Positions 1 to 7,636 of a stretch of DNA of 64,000 bases are shown here, piece by piece. Numbering within the stretch: the first letter of the stretch is position 1; every line of letters starts with the position of its first letter. A program made the translations under genes and the position numbers. This DNA comes from Shewanella frigidimarina (lineage in GTDB: Bacteria; Pseudomonadota; Gammaproteobacteria; Enterobacterales; Shewanellaceae), in the NCBI RefSeq assembly GCF_003797125.1, contig NZ_RKKE01000002.1, positions 99,661-163,660 of the forward strand, in the 5' to 3' direction. Under the pieces are notes generated by a model, which worked only from the letters and a program-made list of their open reading frames with translations, was not told the DNA's origin and made no database searches.

Positions 1-31
1 CCTTTAAATTCTTTAACCACGATTTAAAAAG

Positions 32-107
32 TGGTGGGTCGTGAAGGATTCGAACCTTCGACCAATTGGTTAAAAGCCAACTGCTCTACCAACTGAGCTA
101 ACGACCC
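32..107 (-). tRNA. tRNA-Lys (UUU), copy 1
   Basis: Mature tRNA of 76 nt with encoded CCA. Read on the minus strand it has the 7-bp acceptor stem GGGTCGT/ACGACCC, a D-arm with AGCTCAGTTGGTAGAGC, anticodon loop CTTTTAA (anticodon at 72-74) and T-loop GTTCGAATC. It decodes AAA/AAG lysine codons. It is the last copy in transcription order visible in the window. Confidence 0.98.
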
Positions 108-144
108 ATCTTGGTTTTGCAAGAACTAATATTCTTACTGGAAC

Positions 145-189
145 AAAAGCCAACTGTCTCTATTTCAAGACCAACTGAGCTAACGACCC
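145..189 (-). pseudogene. Chimeric 5'-half tRNA-Lys, copy 1
   Basis: On the minus strand the first 19 nt are identical to the tRNA-Lys 5' end (acceptor strand and half of the D-arm). Eight foreign bases (TCTTGAAA) follow, then TAGAGACAGTTGGCTTTT, which nearly repeats the D-stem to anticodon region, and the similarity stops. No T-arm or CCA end follows, so it cannot form a tRNA. Confidence 0.85.
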
Positions 190-232
190 ATCTTGGTGTA
201 ACCTTTAAATTCTTTAACCACGATTTAAAAAG

Positions 233-308
233 TGGTGGGTCGTGAAGGATTCGAACCTTCGACCAATTGGTTAAAAGCCAACTGCTCTACCAACTGAGCT
301 AACGACCC
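233..308 (-). tRNA. tRNA-Lys (UUU), copy 2
   Basis: 76 nt and identical in the mature sequence to copy 1, with encoded CCA and UUU anticodon. It lies exactly 201 bp from copy 1 in the tandem array. Confidence 0.98.
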
Positions 309-345
309 ATCTTGGTTTTGCAAGAACTGATATTCTTACTGGAAC

Positions 346-390
346 AAAAGCCAACTGTCTCTATTTCAAGACCAACTGAGCTAACGACCC
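346..390 (-). pseudogene. Chimeric 5'-half tRNA-Lys, copy 2
   Basis: Same 45-nt chimera as at 145-189: tRNA-Lys 5' end, an eight-base insert, then D-stem to anticodon similarity and an abrupt end. It sits in the spacer between tRNA copies 2 and 3. Confidence 0.85.
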
Positions 391-433
391 ATCTTGGTGT
401 AACCTTTAAATTCTTTAACCACGACTTAAAAAG

Positions 434-509
434 TGGTGGGTCGTGAAGGATTCGAACCTTCGACCAATTGGTTAAAAGCCAACTGCTCTACCAACTGAGC
501 TAACGACCC
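434..509 (-). tRNA. tRNA-Lys (UUU), copy 3
   Basis: 76 nt, same mature sequence as the other copies, encoded CCA, UUU anticodon. It is part of the same minus-strand transcription unit. Confidence 0.98.
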
Positions 510-546
510 ATCTTGGTTTTGCAAGAACTGATATTCTTACTGGAAC

Positions 547-591
547 AAAAGCCAACTGTCTCTATTTCAAGACCAACTGAGCTAACGACCC
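547..591 (-). pseudogene. Chimeric 5'-half tRNA-Lys, copy 3
   Basis: Third identical copy of the 45-nt chimera, in the spacer between tRNA copies 3 and 4. The 119-bp spacing between tRNA copies 4 and 5 has no such element. Confidence 0.85.
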
Positions 592-634
592 ATCTTGGTG
601 TAACCTTTAAATCCTTTAACCACGACTTAAAAAG

Positions 635-710
635 TGGTGGGTCGTGAAGGATTCGAACCTTCGACCAATTGGTTAAAAGCCAACTGCTCTACCAACTGAG
701 CTAACGACCC
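635..710 (-). tRNA. tRNA-Lys (UUU), copy 4
   Basis: 76 nt with encoded CCA and UUU anticodon. It is separated from copy 5 by a short 43-nt spacer without the half-tRNA element. Confidence 0.98.
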
Positions 711-753
711 ATCTTGGTGTAACCTTTAAATTCTTTAGCCACGATTTAAAAAG

Positions 754-829
754 TGGTGGGTCGTGAAGGATTCGAACCTTCGACCAATTGGTTAAAAGCC
801 AACTGCTCTACCAACTGAGCTAACGACCC
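754..829 (-). tRNA. tRNA-Lys (UUU), copy 5 (promoter-proximal)
   Basis: 76 nt with encoded CCA and UUU anticodon. It is first in transcription order, downstream of the stable-RNA-type promoter at 1011-1038. Its upstream leader (about 849-906) is related to the half-tRNA spacer elements but lacks their tRNA-derived bases. Confidence 0.98.
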
Positions 830-1004
830 ATCTTGGTTTTGCAAGAACTGATATTCTTACTGGAACATACCTAACTGCTATATTTCAAGACTTGTTAAAT
901 TAACATCCCATTTTGTTGATTGTTAATAATAACTCATATCACAGTAACTGTAGACTAAGTTAGTATCACCTCAACACACCCCAGAAGGCTCTGCCGTTCT
1001 GAGG

Positions 1005-1038
1005 GCGCCTATAATACCTTTTTCAATTTCTCATGCAA
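1005..1038 (-). promoter_or_regulatory. Candidate stable-RNA promoter of the tRNA-Lys array
   Basis: On the minus strand TTGCAT (-35, 1033-1038) is separated by 16 nt from TATTAT (-10, 1011-1016). The bases that follow, AGGCGCC, form the GC-rich discriminator typical of stringently controlled rRNA/tRNA promoters. An imperfect hairpin (about 981-1002, CAGAA..TTCTG) would form at the transcript's 5' end. Start-site position is inferred. Confidence 0.6.
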
Positions 1039-1070
1039 GCGCAAATTTATAATTTCTTGTTGTTTGCATG

Positions 1071-1096
1071 AAAAACAGACTAAGAGGCTGTTTTTT
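1071..1096 (-). terminator. Terminator of the tol-pal operon
   Basis: Inverted repeat AAAAACAG/CTGTTTTT just downstream of the cpoB stop on the minus strand, ending in a T-run. The stem is imperfect in the middle. Confidence 0.55.
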
Positions 1097-1103
1097 GGCT
1101 TAA

Positions 1104-1841
1104 TTAGCCTTTCAATGCTGATAATTGTTGTTGTGCAAGGCGTGCGGAGGCACTATCTGCGTACTCTTTTAGAACTTTGTTATACAAAGCTCTTGCACCG
1201 GCAGAATCATTTTCTTTTTCTGCAATCATGCCAAGCTTAACTAAACTATCGCCACGCTTATTTGAATCTGCAAATTTACTGACAACAGTACTAAATGCTT
1301 GTTTCGCATCATTGTACTCGCTTTTGTTGTACAACAACTGGCCTAACCAATAGTTTGCATTAGCTGCATAATTAGAGTCTGGGTATGTCGATATAAAACT
1401 ACGAAAAGCAGGAATGGCTTCATCGTACTTACGTTCTTTAAGGACCAAGTTCACAGCGGCCTCATAGCTTCCTGTCTCGCCCAACGTTGAACTGGCTGCG
1501 GCAACCGTAGTGGCATCAGCTTGAACTGGTGCTGCTGGGGTTGATGACTTAGCAGTAAGATTAGCAATTTCCTCGTACAGCTGTCGTTGACGCTGTAACA
1601 TCTGATTCATTTGATAATTTTGTTGCTCAGTAATGCCTCTTAAATCCAACACTTCATTTTGCAATGCATCCATACGACGCTGCATGTCGAATTCGCCTTG
1701 TTGCTTTGCTTTAATGATGCGCTCTAATCTTGAAATTCTGTCATCATTTGAACCACCAGATGCATCCGAAACCGGTGCTGGTGCAGCAAAAGCCGTTGCC
1801 GTTGTAAAGAACATCGCCGCAACTAATATGGCTAGTTTCAT
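1104..1841 (-). CDS. cpoB: Cell division coordinator CpoB (YbgF)
   Basis: Periplasmic protein that links the Tol-Pal machine to septal peptidoglycan synthesis (known for the family). The 245-residue sequence has a signal peptide ending near residue 19 (AFA-AP), a charged coiled-coil trimerisation stretch at about 33-95, an Ala/Pro/Thr linker, and TPR repeats from about residue 125 (YEAAVNLVLKERKYDEAI, YWLGQLLYNKSEYNDA, SLVKLGMIAEK). The length fits the family. It is the last gene of the operon, behind pal, with an intervening terminator hairpin at 1857-1882. The ribosome site AGGAG lies 8 nt upstream of ATG, directly after that hairpin's T-run. Confidence 0.95.
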   Translation of the reverse strand: MKLAILVAAMFFTTATAFAAPAPVSDASGGSNDDRISRLERIIKAKQQGEFDMQRRMDALQNEVLDLRGITEQQNYQMNQMLQRQRQLYEEIANLTAKSSTPAAPVQADATTVAAASSTLGETGSYEAAVNLVLKERKYDEAIPAFRSFISTYPDSNYAANANYWLGQLLYNKSEYNDAKQAFSTVVSKFADSNKRGDSLVKLGMIAEKENDSAGARALYNKVLKEYADSASARLAQQQLSALKG

Positions 1842-1852
1842 TTTTATCTCCT

Positions 1853-1882
1853 AAAAAAGGCCAACCGATAACGGTTGGCCTT
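1853..1882 (-). terminator. Terminator/attenuator hairpin between pal and cpoB
   Basis: Perfect 11-bp stem AAGGCCAACCG/CGGTTGGCCTT with a 4-nt loop, followed on the minus strand by T6 (stem plus adjoining T's) and then the cpoB ribosome site. It could terminate part of the operon transcripts after pal, giving less cpoB than pal, or act as an RNA-stability hairpin. Confidence 0.75.
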
Positions 1883-1896
1883 GCACTTTTTACGCT

Positions 1897-2433
1897 TTAG
1901 TAAACTAACACACCACGACGGTTTTTAGCAAAACCAGTATCGTTGCGTGAATAATCTAATGGCTTTTCTTCGCCGTAGCTCACGATGCTCATTTGGCTAG
2001 GTTGTACACCCATACCTTGTAAATACTTAGCAATCGCTTTAGCACGACGTTCGCCTAGTGCGATGTTGTATTCTGGCGTACCACGTTCATCAGCATGACC
2101 TTCAATCAATACTCGAACATTTGGATGCTCAACTAAATAGTTACCATGAGCTTGAATGATCTCAGCATTTTCACTTTGAACTTCACTGCGGTCAAAGTCG
2201 AAGTAAATGATATTTTGACGACGTAATTCTTGTTCTTTTAAACGCTGCTGTTCTGCAGAGCTTAGTACAGGAGCTACACCGCCAGTTTCAATACCACCAT
2301 TACCGTATTCACTACCAGTACCACTCATAGAACCGTTAGCGTCAGTTTCAGAGTCTGAAGTTGAGCTACAGGCACCCAGTGCCATAAGCGGAACTGCAAC
2401 CAACATAGCTTTAAACAACTTATTCAGATCCAT
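1897..2433 (-). CDS. pal: Peptidoglycan-associated lipoprotein Pal
   Basis: Outer-membrane lipoprotein that anchors the outer membrane to peptidoglycan and binds TolB. The 178-residue sequence has a lipobox LGAC with the acylated Cys at 22, a low-complexity Ser/Gly linker to about residue 55, and an OmpA-like domain. That domain shows YFDFDRSEV, LIEGHADERGTPEYN, GERRAKAI and, near the end, the NRR motif, which supply the Asp/Arg diaminopimelate-binding residues of the family. It follows tolB by 23 nt in the operon. Confidence 0.97.
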   Translation of the reverse strand: MDLNKLFKAMLVAVPLMALGACSSTSDSETDANGSMSGTGSEYGNGGIETGGVAPVLSSAEQQRLKEQELRRQNIIYFDFDRSEVQSENAEIIQAHGNYLVEHPNVRVLIEGHADERGTPEYNIALGERRAKAIAKYLQGMGVQPSQMSIVSYGEEKPLDYSRNDTGFAKNRRGVLVY

Positions 2434-2456
2434 TTTAAATCCTTATCAATATCTAT

Positions 2457-3791
2457 TTAGAGAAACGGAGACCATGCGGGTGACTTCACCTCGCCCTGGC
2501 CGACAGGCAATCTTGCTTTAAATCTGCCGTCCATAGAAACAGCAGCTAACACTTGTTTACCTTGATGGGTTGTACCGTAGATAACCATAGTGCCATTTGG
2601 AGCAACACTTGGTGATTCATCAAGTTGAGTTGATGAAAGCACCTGCATAAAGCGTGTTGCAAGATCCATTCTAGCAATATGGAATTTACCGTTAGTACGG
2701 TTTACAAAAATCATACTACGACCATCTGGGCTAATTGAACCGCCGAGGTTCCATTCACCTTCAAAAGTCATACGCGAGACTTTATTTGTATCTAAACTTA
2801 CGCGATATAACTGTGGTTTCCCACCACGTTCAGAGGTAAATAAAATTGATTTACCGTCTGGGAACCAAGATGGTTCTGTATCAATTGCGTAATGCTCTGT
2901 AATACGTCGAGTTGCTTTAGTCGCAATATCGACGACATAAATTTCTGGTTGGCCATCTTTTGACAGTGTAACAGCTAATTTTTTCCCATCAGGAGAAAAT
3001 GCTGGTGCACCATTAATACCGTCAAAACTACTCACTAACGTACGAGTTTGGCTGTAAATGTCTTGAACAAAGATTTCAGCTTTTCTATTTTCAAAACTCA
3101 CATAAGCTAAACGACGACCATCAGGAGACCACGTTGGTGACATCAATGGCTCTGGTGAACGTAGTAACATTTGTTCATTGTAGCCATCGTAATCCGCAAT
3201 CATTAGATGGTAAGGTGCTTTTTGACCTTGTTTAACCACAACATATGCAATACGGGTTAAAAATGCACCACGAATACCGGTGAGCTTTTCATACACAATA
3301 TCACTGATACGGTGGCTGTACTGTCTAAATTGGTTTGCACTAATAACCGTTTCACGGCTTTCAAGTAATAACTCATTGTTATTCTGAGGCCCTTTACCCG
3401 CTTGAAGTTGTGCTTTGACTAAATCAATCAGCTCAAAACTCACTAAATATTGATCGGCGCCATATGGCTTAACCGTACCAACCACAAGCGCTTCCGCTTC
3501 TACATTAGCCCAATTTTGAGCAGTAAATCCATTTACAGACGAAATAGTTGATTGTGGCAATGCACGCACATCAAGTGTCTTAAATGTACCACTGCGAGAC
3601 AAATCAGATGCTACCACATCAGAAATAGATGCAGGAGCTGGAGCTGGACCTTGACCTTGCCATACAAAAGGTACAACAGCAATCGGTCTTGCTGCATCAA
3701 CCCCTTCTGTAATCACAATATCTAACGCTGCGCGAGCGGGTGTAGTTAACACTATTAATACCAGTGTTAGCCATTTAGCCAAATTATTCAT
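2457..3791 (-). CDS. tolB: Tol-Pal system protein TolB
   Basis: Periplasmic component that shuttles between Pal, TolA and outer-membrane proteins. The 444-residue sequence starts with a signal peptide (cleavage after TTPARA, near residue 21). The N-terminal TolB_N domain runs to about 165, and a six-bladed beta-propeller follows. Its blades repeat [50 protein letters not shown] and ending WSPFL. The full family length is present. It lies between tolA (43 nt upstream) and pal. Confidence 0.97.
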   Translation of the reverse strand: MNNLAKWLTLVLIVLTTPARAALDIVITEGVDAARPIAVVPFVWQGQGPAPAPASISDVVASDLSRSGTFKTLDVRALPQSTISSVNGFTAQNWANVEAEALVVGTVKPYGADQYLVSFELIDLVKAQLQAGKGPQNNNELLLESRETVISANQFRQYSHRISDIVYEKLTGIRGAFLTRIAYVVVKQGQKAPYHLMIADYDGYNEQMLLRSPEPLMSPTWSPDGRRLAYVSFENRKAEIFVQDIYSQTRTLVSSFDGINGAPAFSPDGKKLAVTLSKDGQPEIYVVDIATKATRRITEHYAIDTEPSWFPDGKSILFTSERGGKPQLYRVSLDTNKVSRMTFEGEWNLGGSISPDGRSMIFVNRTNGKFHIARMDLATRFMQVLSSTQLDESPSVAPNGTMVIYGTTHQGKQVLAAVSMDGRFKARLPVGQGEVKSPAWSPFL

Positions 3792-3834
3792 GCGACTCCT
3801 TTTAACTCCATTCCATCATTAAATACGATTGATA

Positions 3835-4797
3835 TTAATTAAATTCCGGTGAAACGGTTAAATTAATTTCTTTTAATTGCTGATAAACAGCCGGTTCAGG
3901 CGATACTGGTAACCGTCCCGCTTTATTTATCGACGCTTTGGCGGCTCGACAAACTACCTGATCACCATCTAACGTTTGGCTTGTTGTGACAAAACCATCT
4001 GACGCTAGACGAATAAAGACCCTGCAGCTTTTCCCACGCATTGACTCATCAACAACTAAATTTCGTTGAATAGTGGCAATAATCATGGCTTTATACTTAT
4101 CAACTTCTGACAACACTTGCTTGTTACGTGTTTTAGAAAGTGAGTCTTGTTCAGCAGCCATTGCCTCTGCCATTTCACGTTCTTGACGCGCTTTAGTATC
4201 TGCTTCAGCTTTACGTTTACGCTCAGCATCTTCTTTACGTTTACGTTCGTCATCAGCGCGTTGACGTTCTTCTTGAGCTTTTTTCGCAGCGGCTTCTTCT
4301 TGCTTACGTTTTTCAGCGGCTTTCTTAGCTGCGTCTTCAGAAGCTTTTTGCTCTTGTTCTTTTTGCTTGCGTACTACTTCAGCTTTATCTGCTCGCTCTT
4401 TTTCTAGCACTTGCTTTGCCTGAGCGGCTTTAGCAGCATCATTAGCCTTTTGAGTTTCCTGCTCTTTTTGTTTACGCTGGATCTCTAAAGTTTTAATTTT
4501 TTCTTGTTCACGTTCACGTTCACGGCGAGCTTCTGATGCTTTACGTTCTAGTTCTGCTTGACGGGCTTTTTCTTGCTTATCCACATCTTGCTTTTGTTTC
4601 TTTAATTGCTCAACTCTGTCATTCACTTTCTGTTGATCTATTACAATAGCTTGAACGGCAGGTGCACTTGCTGCTGCCGTTTGCATTTGCTTGGGCTTAT
4701 CATCAAAACTAATGCCTAAAGCAAGAATGACGATAAATCCAATATGAATACCAGCAGAAATAGAAACTGGTACGGTTAAATCTGAATTTCCAGCCAC
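3835..4797 (-). CDS. tolA: TolA, inner-membrane-anchored energy transducer
   Basis: Couples the TolQR proton-driven motor to TolB/Pal at the outer membrane. The 320-residue sequence has one N-terminal membrane segment (about 9-28) and a very long Lys/Glu/Ala/Gln-rich helical domain II (about 50-225, many AEKRKQEE-type repeats). The C-terminal domain III holds two cysteines, in SCRVFIRLA and QVVCRAAK. The start codon is GTG, immediately after the tolR stop (TAG-GTG with no gap), which implies translational coupling. The charged middle is compositionally biased, as is normal for TolA. Confidence 0.95.
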   Translation of the reverse strand: MAGNSDLTVPVSISAGIHIGFIVILALGISFDDKPKQMQTAAASAPAVQAIVIDQQKVNDRVEQLKKQKQDVDKQEKARQAELERKASEARREREREQEKIKTLEIQRKQKEQETQKANDAAKAAQAKQVLEKERADKAEVVRKQKEQEQKASEDAAKKAAEKRKQEEAAAKKAQEERQRADDERKRKEDAERKRKAEADTKARQEREMAEAMAAEQDSLSKTRNKQVLSEVDKYKAMIIATIQRNLVVDESMRGKSCRVFIRLASDGFVTTSQTLDGDQVVCRAAKASINKAGRLPVSPEPAVYQQLKEINLTVSPEFN

Positions 4798-5226
4798 CTA
4801 TTTCTCCTTTGGTGAATCGGTCATTAGCCCTACGGCAGGCACACCAGCACCTTGCAAGCTAATCATTAATTGAATAACGCTTTCATAAGGTATCGTGCGG
4901 TCCGCTTTTACAACCACTGGCCTTAACGGTTCAAGTTGGATTAATGCTCCAACTTCAGTTGATACTTGCTCTAAGTCCATAACTTCAGAGTTAGAACTAC
5001 TGCCGATATTCAAAAAATATTGTCCCTCTGCGTCAATCGATGCAACGATAGGAGGCTTACTATCAGGTGGCAACGACTCCGCATTACCTTGAGGCAATTC
5101 TACTTTGACTCCTTGCGATACAATAGGCGCTGTCACCATAAAAATAATCAACAACACCAACATCACGTCGATGTAAGGTACCACGTTGATTTCTGCAACT
5201 GGACGACGACGTTTACGCTGATACAT
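4798..5226 (-). CDS. tolR: TolR, proton-channel subunit
   Basis: ExbD/TolR-family protein that forms the proton path with TolQ. The 142-residue sequence has a basic N-terminus (YQRKRRRPVAEINVVPYIDV), one membrane segment (about 18-37) carrying the conserved Asp of VPYIDVMLVLL, and a periplasmic domain. The ATG shares its A with the tolQ stop (TAATG), and the tolA GTG follows its own stop directly, so the three genes are tightly coupled. Confidence 0.96.
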   Translation of the reverse strand: MYQRKRRRPVAEINVVPYIDVMLVLLIIFMVTAPIVSQGVKVELPQGNAESLPPDSKPPIVASIDAEGQYFLNIGSSSNSEVMDLEQVSTEVGALIQLEPLRPVVVKADRTIPYESVIQLMISLQGAGVPAVGLMTDSPKEK

Positions 5227-5915
5227 TAAACAGCTTCCTTCTCGCTATACGCTTGACGTTGCAATATGTTGGAGAATTCTTCCATAAAGTTAGCATAACT
5301 CATTTCAATTTTATCAACTTGCGTTGTAAAACGGTTATAACCAATAACGGCAGGTATTGCAGCAAACAAGCCCATTGCAGTTGCAATCAATGCTTCTGCA
5401 ATACCAGGTGCAACCATTGCCAATGTGGCATTTTCTACCGCGCCCAGTGCAATAAAGGAATTCATAATCCCCCATACCGTCCCAAACAAACCAATGTATG
5501 GGCTGGTAGAACCAATCGTTGCCAATAGCGGCAAATGGTTTTCAAGCTTTTCCATTTCTCGCGACAAACTCACTCGCATTGCTCGAGAAGTTCCATCCAT
5601 AACAGCTTCAGGTGCTTTACTGTTTACTTTGCTCAAACGAGTATATTCTTTAAAACCTGCCACAAACATCGATTCTAAACCAGAGATAGCACTACCACGT
5701 GCTATTAATTCTTTGTAAAGACGGTTTAAATCAACACCTGACCAAAACGTTTCTTCAAAACGTAATGACTTAACTCTTGCAGAGCCTAATAATTTGTTGC
5801 GTTGAATGATCACTGCCCATGAGGCAATCGATAATGCCAACAAGGTCAGCATAACTAACTTTACCAACACACTGGCTTCTAAAAACAAACCAATAAATGA
5901 AATTTCAGCGTGCAC
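5226..5915 (-). CDS. tolQ: TolQ, motor stator subunit
   Basis: ExbB/TolQ/MotA-family membrane protein of the Tol-Pal motor. I place the start at the GTG at 5915 (229 residues): AGGAG lies 7 nt upstream and the length matches E. coli TolQ. An upstream in-frame TTG at 5933 would add six residues without a good ribosome site. Three membrane segments are visible, near 10-35, 130-155 and 165-195, including the conserved [10 protein letters not shown] and [18 protein letters not shown] stretches. It overlaps the end of ybgC by 11 nt. Confidence 0.95.
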   Translation of the reverse strand: MHAEISFIGLFLEASVLVKLVMLTLLALSIASWAVIIQRNKLLGSARVKSLRFEETFWSGVDLNRLYKELIARGSAISGLESMFVAGFKEYTRLSKVNSKAPEAVMDGTSRAMRVSLSREMEKLENHLPLLATIGSTSPYIGLFGTVWGIMNSFIALGAVENATLAMVAPGIAEALIATAMGLFAAIPAVIGYNRFTTQVDKIEMSYANFMEEFSNILQRQAYSEKEAV

Positions 5916-6303
5916 TGTCAAACTCCTGAACAATATTTAGGGGAATAGCGCGGGGACGCATACGTGATAAAGATATACACGCGACAACTACTGTCGCTTC
6001 ACAATAGCAATCACCTTGATGATCAACTAGCCGCTGGTGAAACACCAACGACACTTTTTTTAATTCTATAACTTTTGATTCAACCACAAAATCCTGTTCA
6101 AATTTTGCAGCTTTACGAAAATCTAATTCTGCATGTTTGACGACAAAAGCAATATCTTCTGACAACAGTTCAGCTTGGCGAACACCCATTGATTTTAACC
6201 ATTGCGTTCGGGCTCGTTCAAAAAATTTTAAGTAATTAGAATGGTACACAACACCACCGGCATCGGTATCTTCGTAATAGACTGAAATAGGCCAAACAAA
6301 CAT
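5905..6303 (-). CDS. ybgC: Acyl-CoA thioester hydrolase YbgC
   Basis: Hot-dog-fold thioesterase and first gene of the tol-pal operon, as in most gammaproteobacteria. The 132-residue sequence contains [21 protein letters not shown], with the catalytic Asp and the family signature, then ERARTQWL. Known homologues hydrolyse short acyl-CoA or act on acyl-ACP linked to phospholipid synthesis. Its stop overlaps the tolQ start. Upstream lies an unusually long non-coding region rather than another gene. Confidence 0.95.
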   Translation of the reverse strand: MFVWPISVYYEDTDAGGVVYHSNYLKFFERARTQWLKSMGVRQAELLSEDIAFVVKHAELDFRKAAKFEQDFVVESKVIELKKVSLVFHQRLVDHQGDCYCEATVVVACISLSRMRPRAIPLNIVQEFDSAR

Positions 6304-7037
6304 AATCTGAACATCAATTTTTAGGTTGTAAAAGTTGGCTTACTATACCGAGTACCAACACGCTTGTGAATATTGTACCGAGGGAAAAGTAGACTTTATT
6401 TTGCTCAAAATGCGCTAAAACACACGAAAAACCTCAGGAACTGTAAGAGATGAAGCTTTATTAATGTATTTATCAAAAAATTAACAATTTGTTAAACAAA
6501 ACATGCAATATAGGCATAGTCATTTATTGGCTGAAAAAGCCTATGTTTAGCCGCTTAAAAAGCTAAATACACAAAAAAGACAACAACAAGATGGCAGCAT
6601 CATCGCACACTCTGAAAAATGTAAACGTGAATAAAAGTTAAGCCAACAACATTCTGCGTTTTGTTTCCAGTCAATACACTATCAACGGCTCTACCAATAA
6701 CGTTGCCTTATTTGTCTTGCTGACTATTTGGGATTAACTAAACCTCACGAAGAGACAGCCTTAACATTCCAACTTAATATGAGTAATTCCCACATATCTA
6801 ACATTGTTTAGGATTATATTTAGCATATTTAAATCAAGAAGCATGCTTTGTCACATGATGAGATATAGACTATTTGTTAAATATTTTGACCGCTGCATTA
6901 ACTAATCCGAATAGTTATGCAATAAATATAGGTAATAACTTAATAAAGCGCTATATAAGCCGATTAGAGTATAAATAACATCTAACAACCACATTAAACC
7001 ATTAGTTTTACTAATGATAAATCGTAATTTTTCTTGT
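6304..7037. other. Non-coding AT-rich region upstream of ybgC
   Basis: About 730 bp with no convincing ORF and no recognisable RNA gene. It presumably carries the tol-pal operon promoter near 6304-6450. Small inverted repeats occur (for example AGCC/GGCT near 6530 and TAGC/GCTA near 6550) but none is followed by a clear T-run. Confidence 0.5.
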
Positions 7038-7066
7038 TTGTCAGATTAGTGTATACATTCTATTAT
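7038..7066 (+). promoter_or_regulatory. Sigma70-type promoter of the candidate sRNA
   Basis: TTGTCA (7038-7043), a 17-nt spacer, then TATTAT (7061-7066). Each hexamer matches the consensus at five of six positions and the spacing is ideal. The predicted start is near 7073. Confidence 0.7.
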
Positions 7067-7072
7067 GGCTTT

Positions 7073-7229
7073 GTTTTCAGGACACATCTGATTCAGATGT
7101 TGAAAACCAAGAACTCCAAACTGATGTAACCCAATACCTCAGTTATCCCTAGTTCTTATGCTTGACTTCCTTCCTTAGATTTGTTGATTGCAAATTATTT
7201 AGCCCACTTGGATTAAGTGGGTTTTTTTT
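7073..7229 (+). ncRNA. Candidate small regulatory RNA
   Basis: No ORF is present, but all parts of a free-standing sRNA gene are. There is a near-consensus promoter at 7038-7066. A perfect 7-bp hairpin (ACATCTG/CAGATGT, 7084-7100) sits near the 5' end. A two-part stem follows, with outer AAGAACT/AGTTCTT (7109-7115 with 7151-7157) and inner AACTGA/TCAGTT (7119-7124 with 7139-7144). Then comes an unpaired pyrimidine-rich stretch (7161-7200) and a strong terminator with T8. The length is about 157 nt. I do not recognise the family; it does not look like Spot 42, RyhB, GcvB, CyaR or RprA. It would be a free transcript, since no gene follows on the same strand. Confidence 0.65.
7203..7229 (+). terminator. 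Rho-independent terminator of the sRNA
   Basis: Stem CCCACTT/AAGTGGG (7203-7209 with 7215-7221), 5-nt loop GGATT, followed by eight T. The run is typical of Hfq-dependent sRNA ends. Confidence 0.9.
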
Positions 7230-7275
7230 GCCCTTTTTTTAGCATATTCATAAACCAAAATTAAAATACTAGCGA

Positions 7276-7322
7276 ACAAATCTACAAATCTACAAATCTA
7301 CAAATCTACAAATCTACAAATC
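7276..7322. repeat. Octamer tandem repeat (ACAAATCT)n
   Basis: Five exact copies of the 8-bp unit plus seven bases of a sixth, in the non-coding stretch between the sRNA terminator and motY. No ORF crosses it, so length changes would not alter a protein. Confidence 0.95.
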
Positions 7323-7636
7323 AAAATATGCCACTATTGTAAATTTGAGCTATACGAATAAGAAATAGCGTAACCCTTTAAAGTGAAATGATGTCCACGC
7401 TATTGAGTTGGCTCTTAAGTAAACCACCATCCGTTTACAAATGAGTATTGTCGATTTGGCTTTTGGTATTAAAAAATATTGAATAGCAGCCAAGTGAAAT
7501 GGGCATAGATGGATGAGGATAATCTAGTGATTGAGCCATTGTACTGCTTACCAGATAGATAACAGGCTCAAACAAATTATCATATCAATAAATGAGGCTA
7601 CTACGCATGGTGCGCAATAAGCGATACATTATGGAA
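7323..7636. other. Non-coding stretch downstream of motY
   Basis: About 310 bp between the octamer repeat and the motY stop. I see no gene and no convincing terminator for motY here. Confidence 0.4.

Larger units (their letters stand above)
1..906 (-). repeat. tRNA-Lys tandem array, 201-bp units
   Basis: Units of exactly 201 bp start at 32, 233, 434 and 635. The fifth tRNA, at 754, is 119 bp further on. Each 201-bp unit contains one intact tRNA-Lys and one chimeric 5'-half tRNA. The outermost segment (about 840-906) is a diverged relative of the spacer and looks like the original leader. Bases 1-31 match the trailer that precedes the next unit in the other copies, so the array may continue left of the window. 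The near-identical units indicate recent unequal crossing-over or gene conversion. Confidence 0.9.

Noticed and set aside
1..906. Regularly spaced repeats suggesting a CRISPR array
   Set aside because: The repeated unit is 201 bp, contains a perfect tRNA-Lys, and the spacers are identical to one another.
4147..4407. Plus-strand ORF rich in Phe and Ser opposite tolA
   Set aside because: Antisense shadow of the Lys/Glu-rich tolA coiled coil; no ribosome site.
7276..7322. Short direct repeats as iterons or CRISPR
   Set aside because: Exact octamers without spacers and no Rep or Cas gene; a plain microsatellite.
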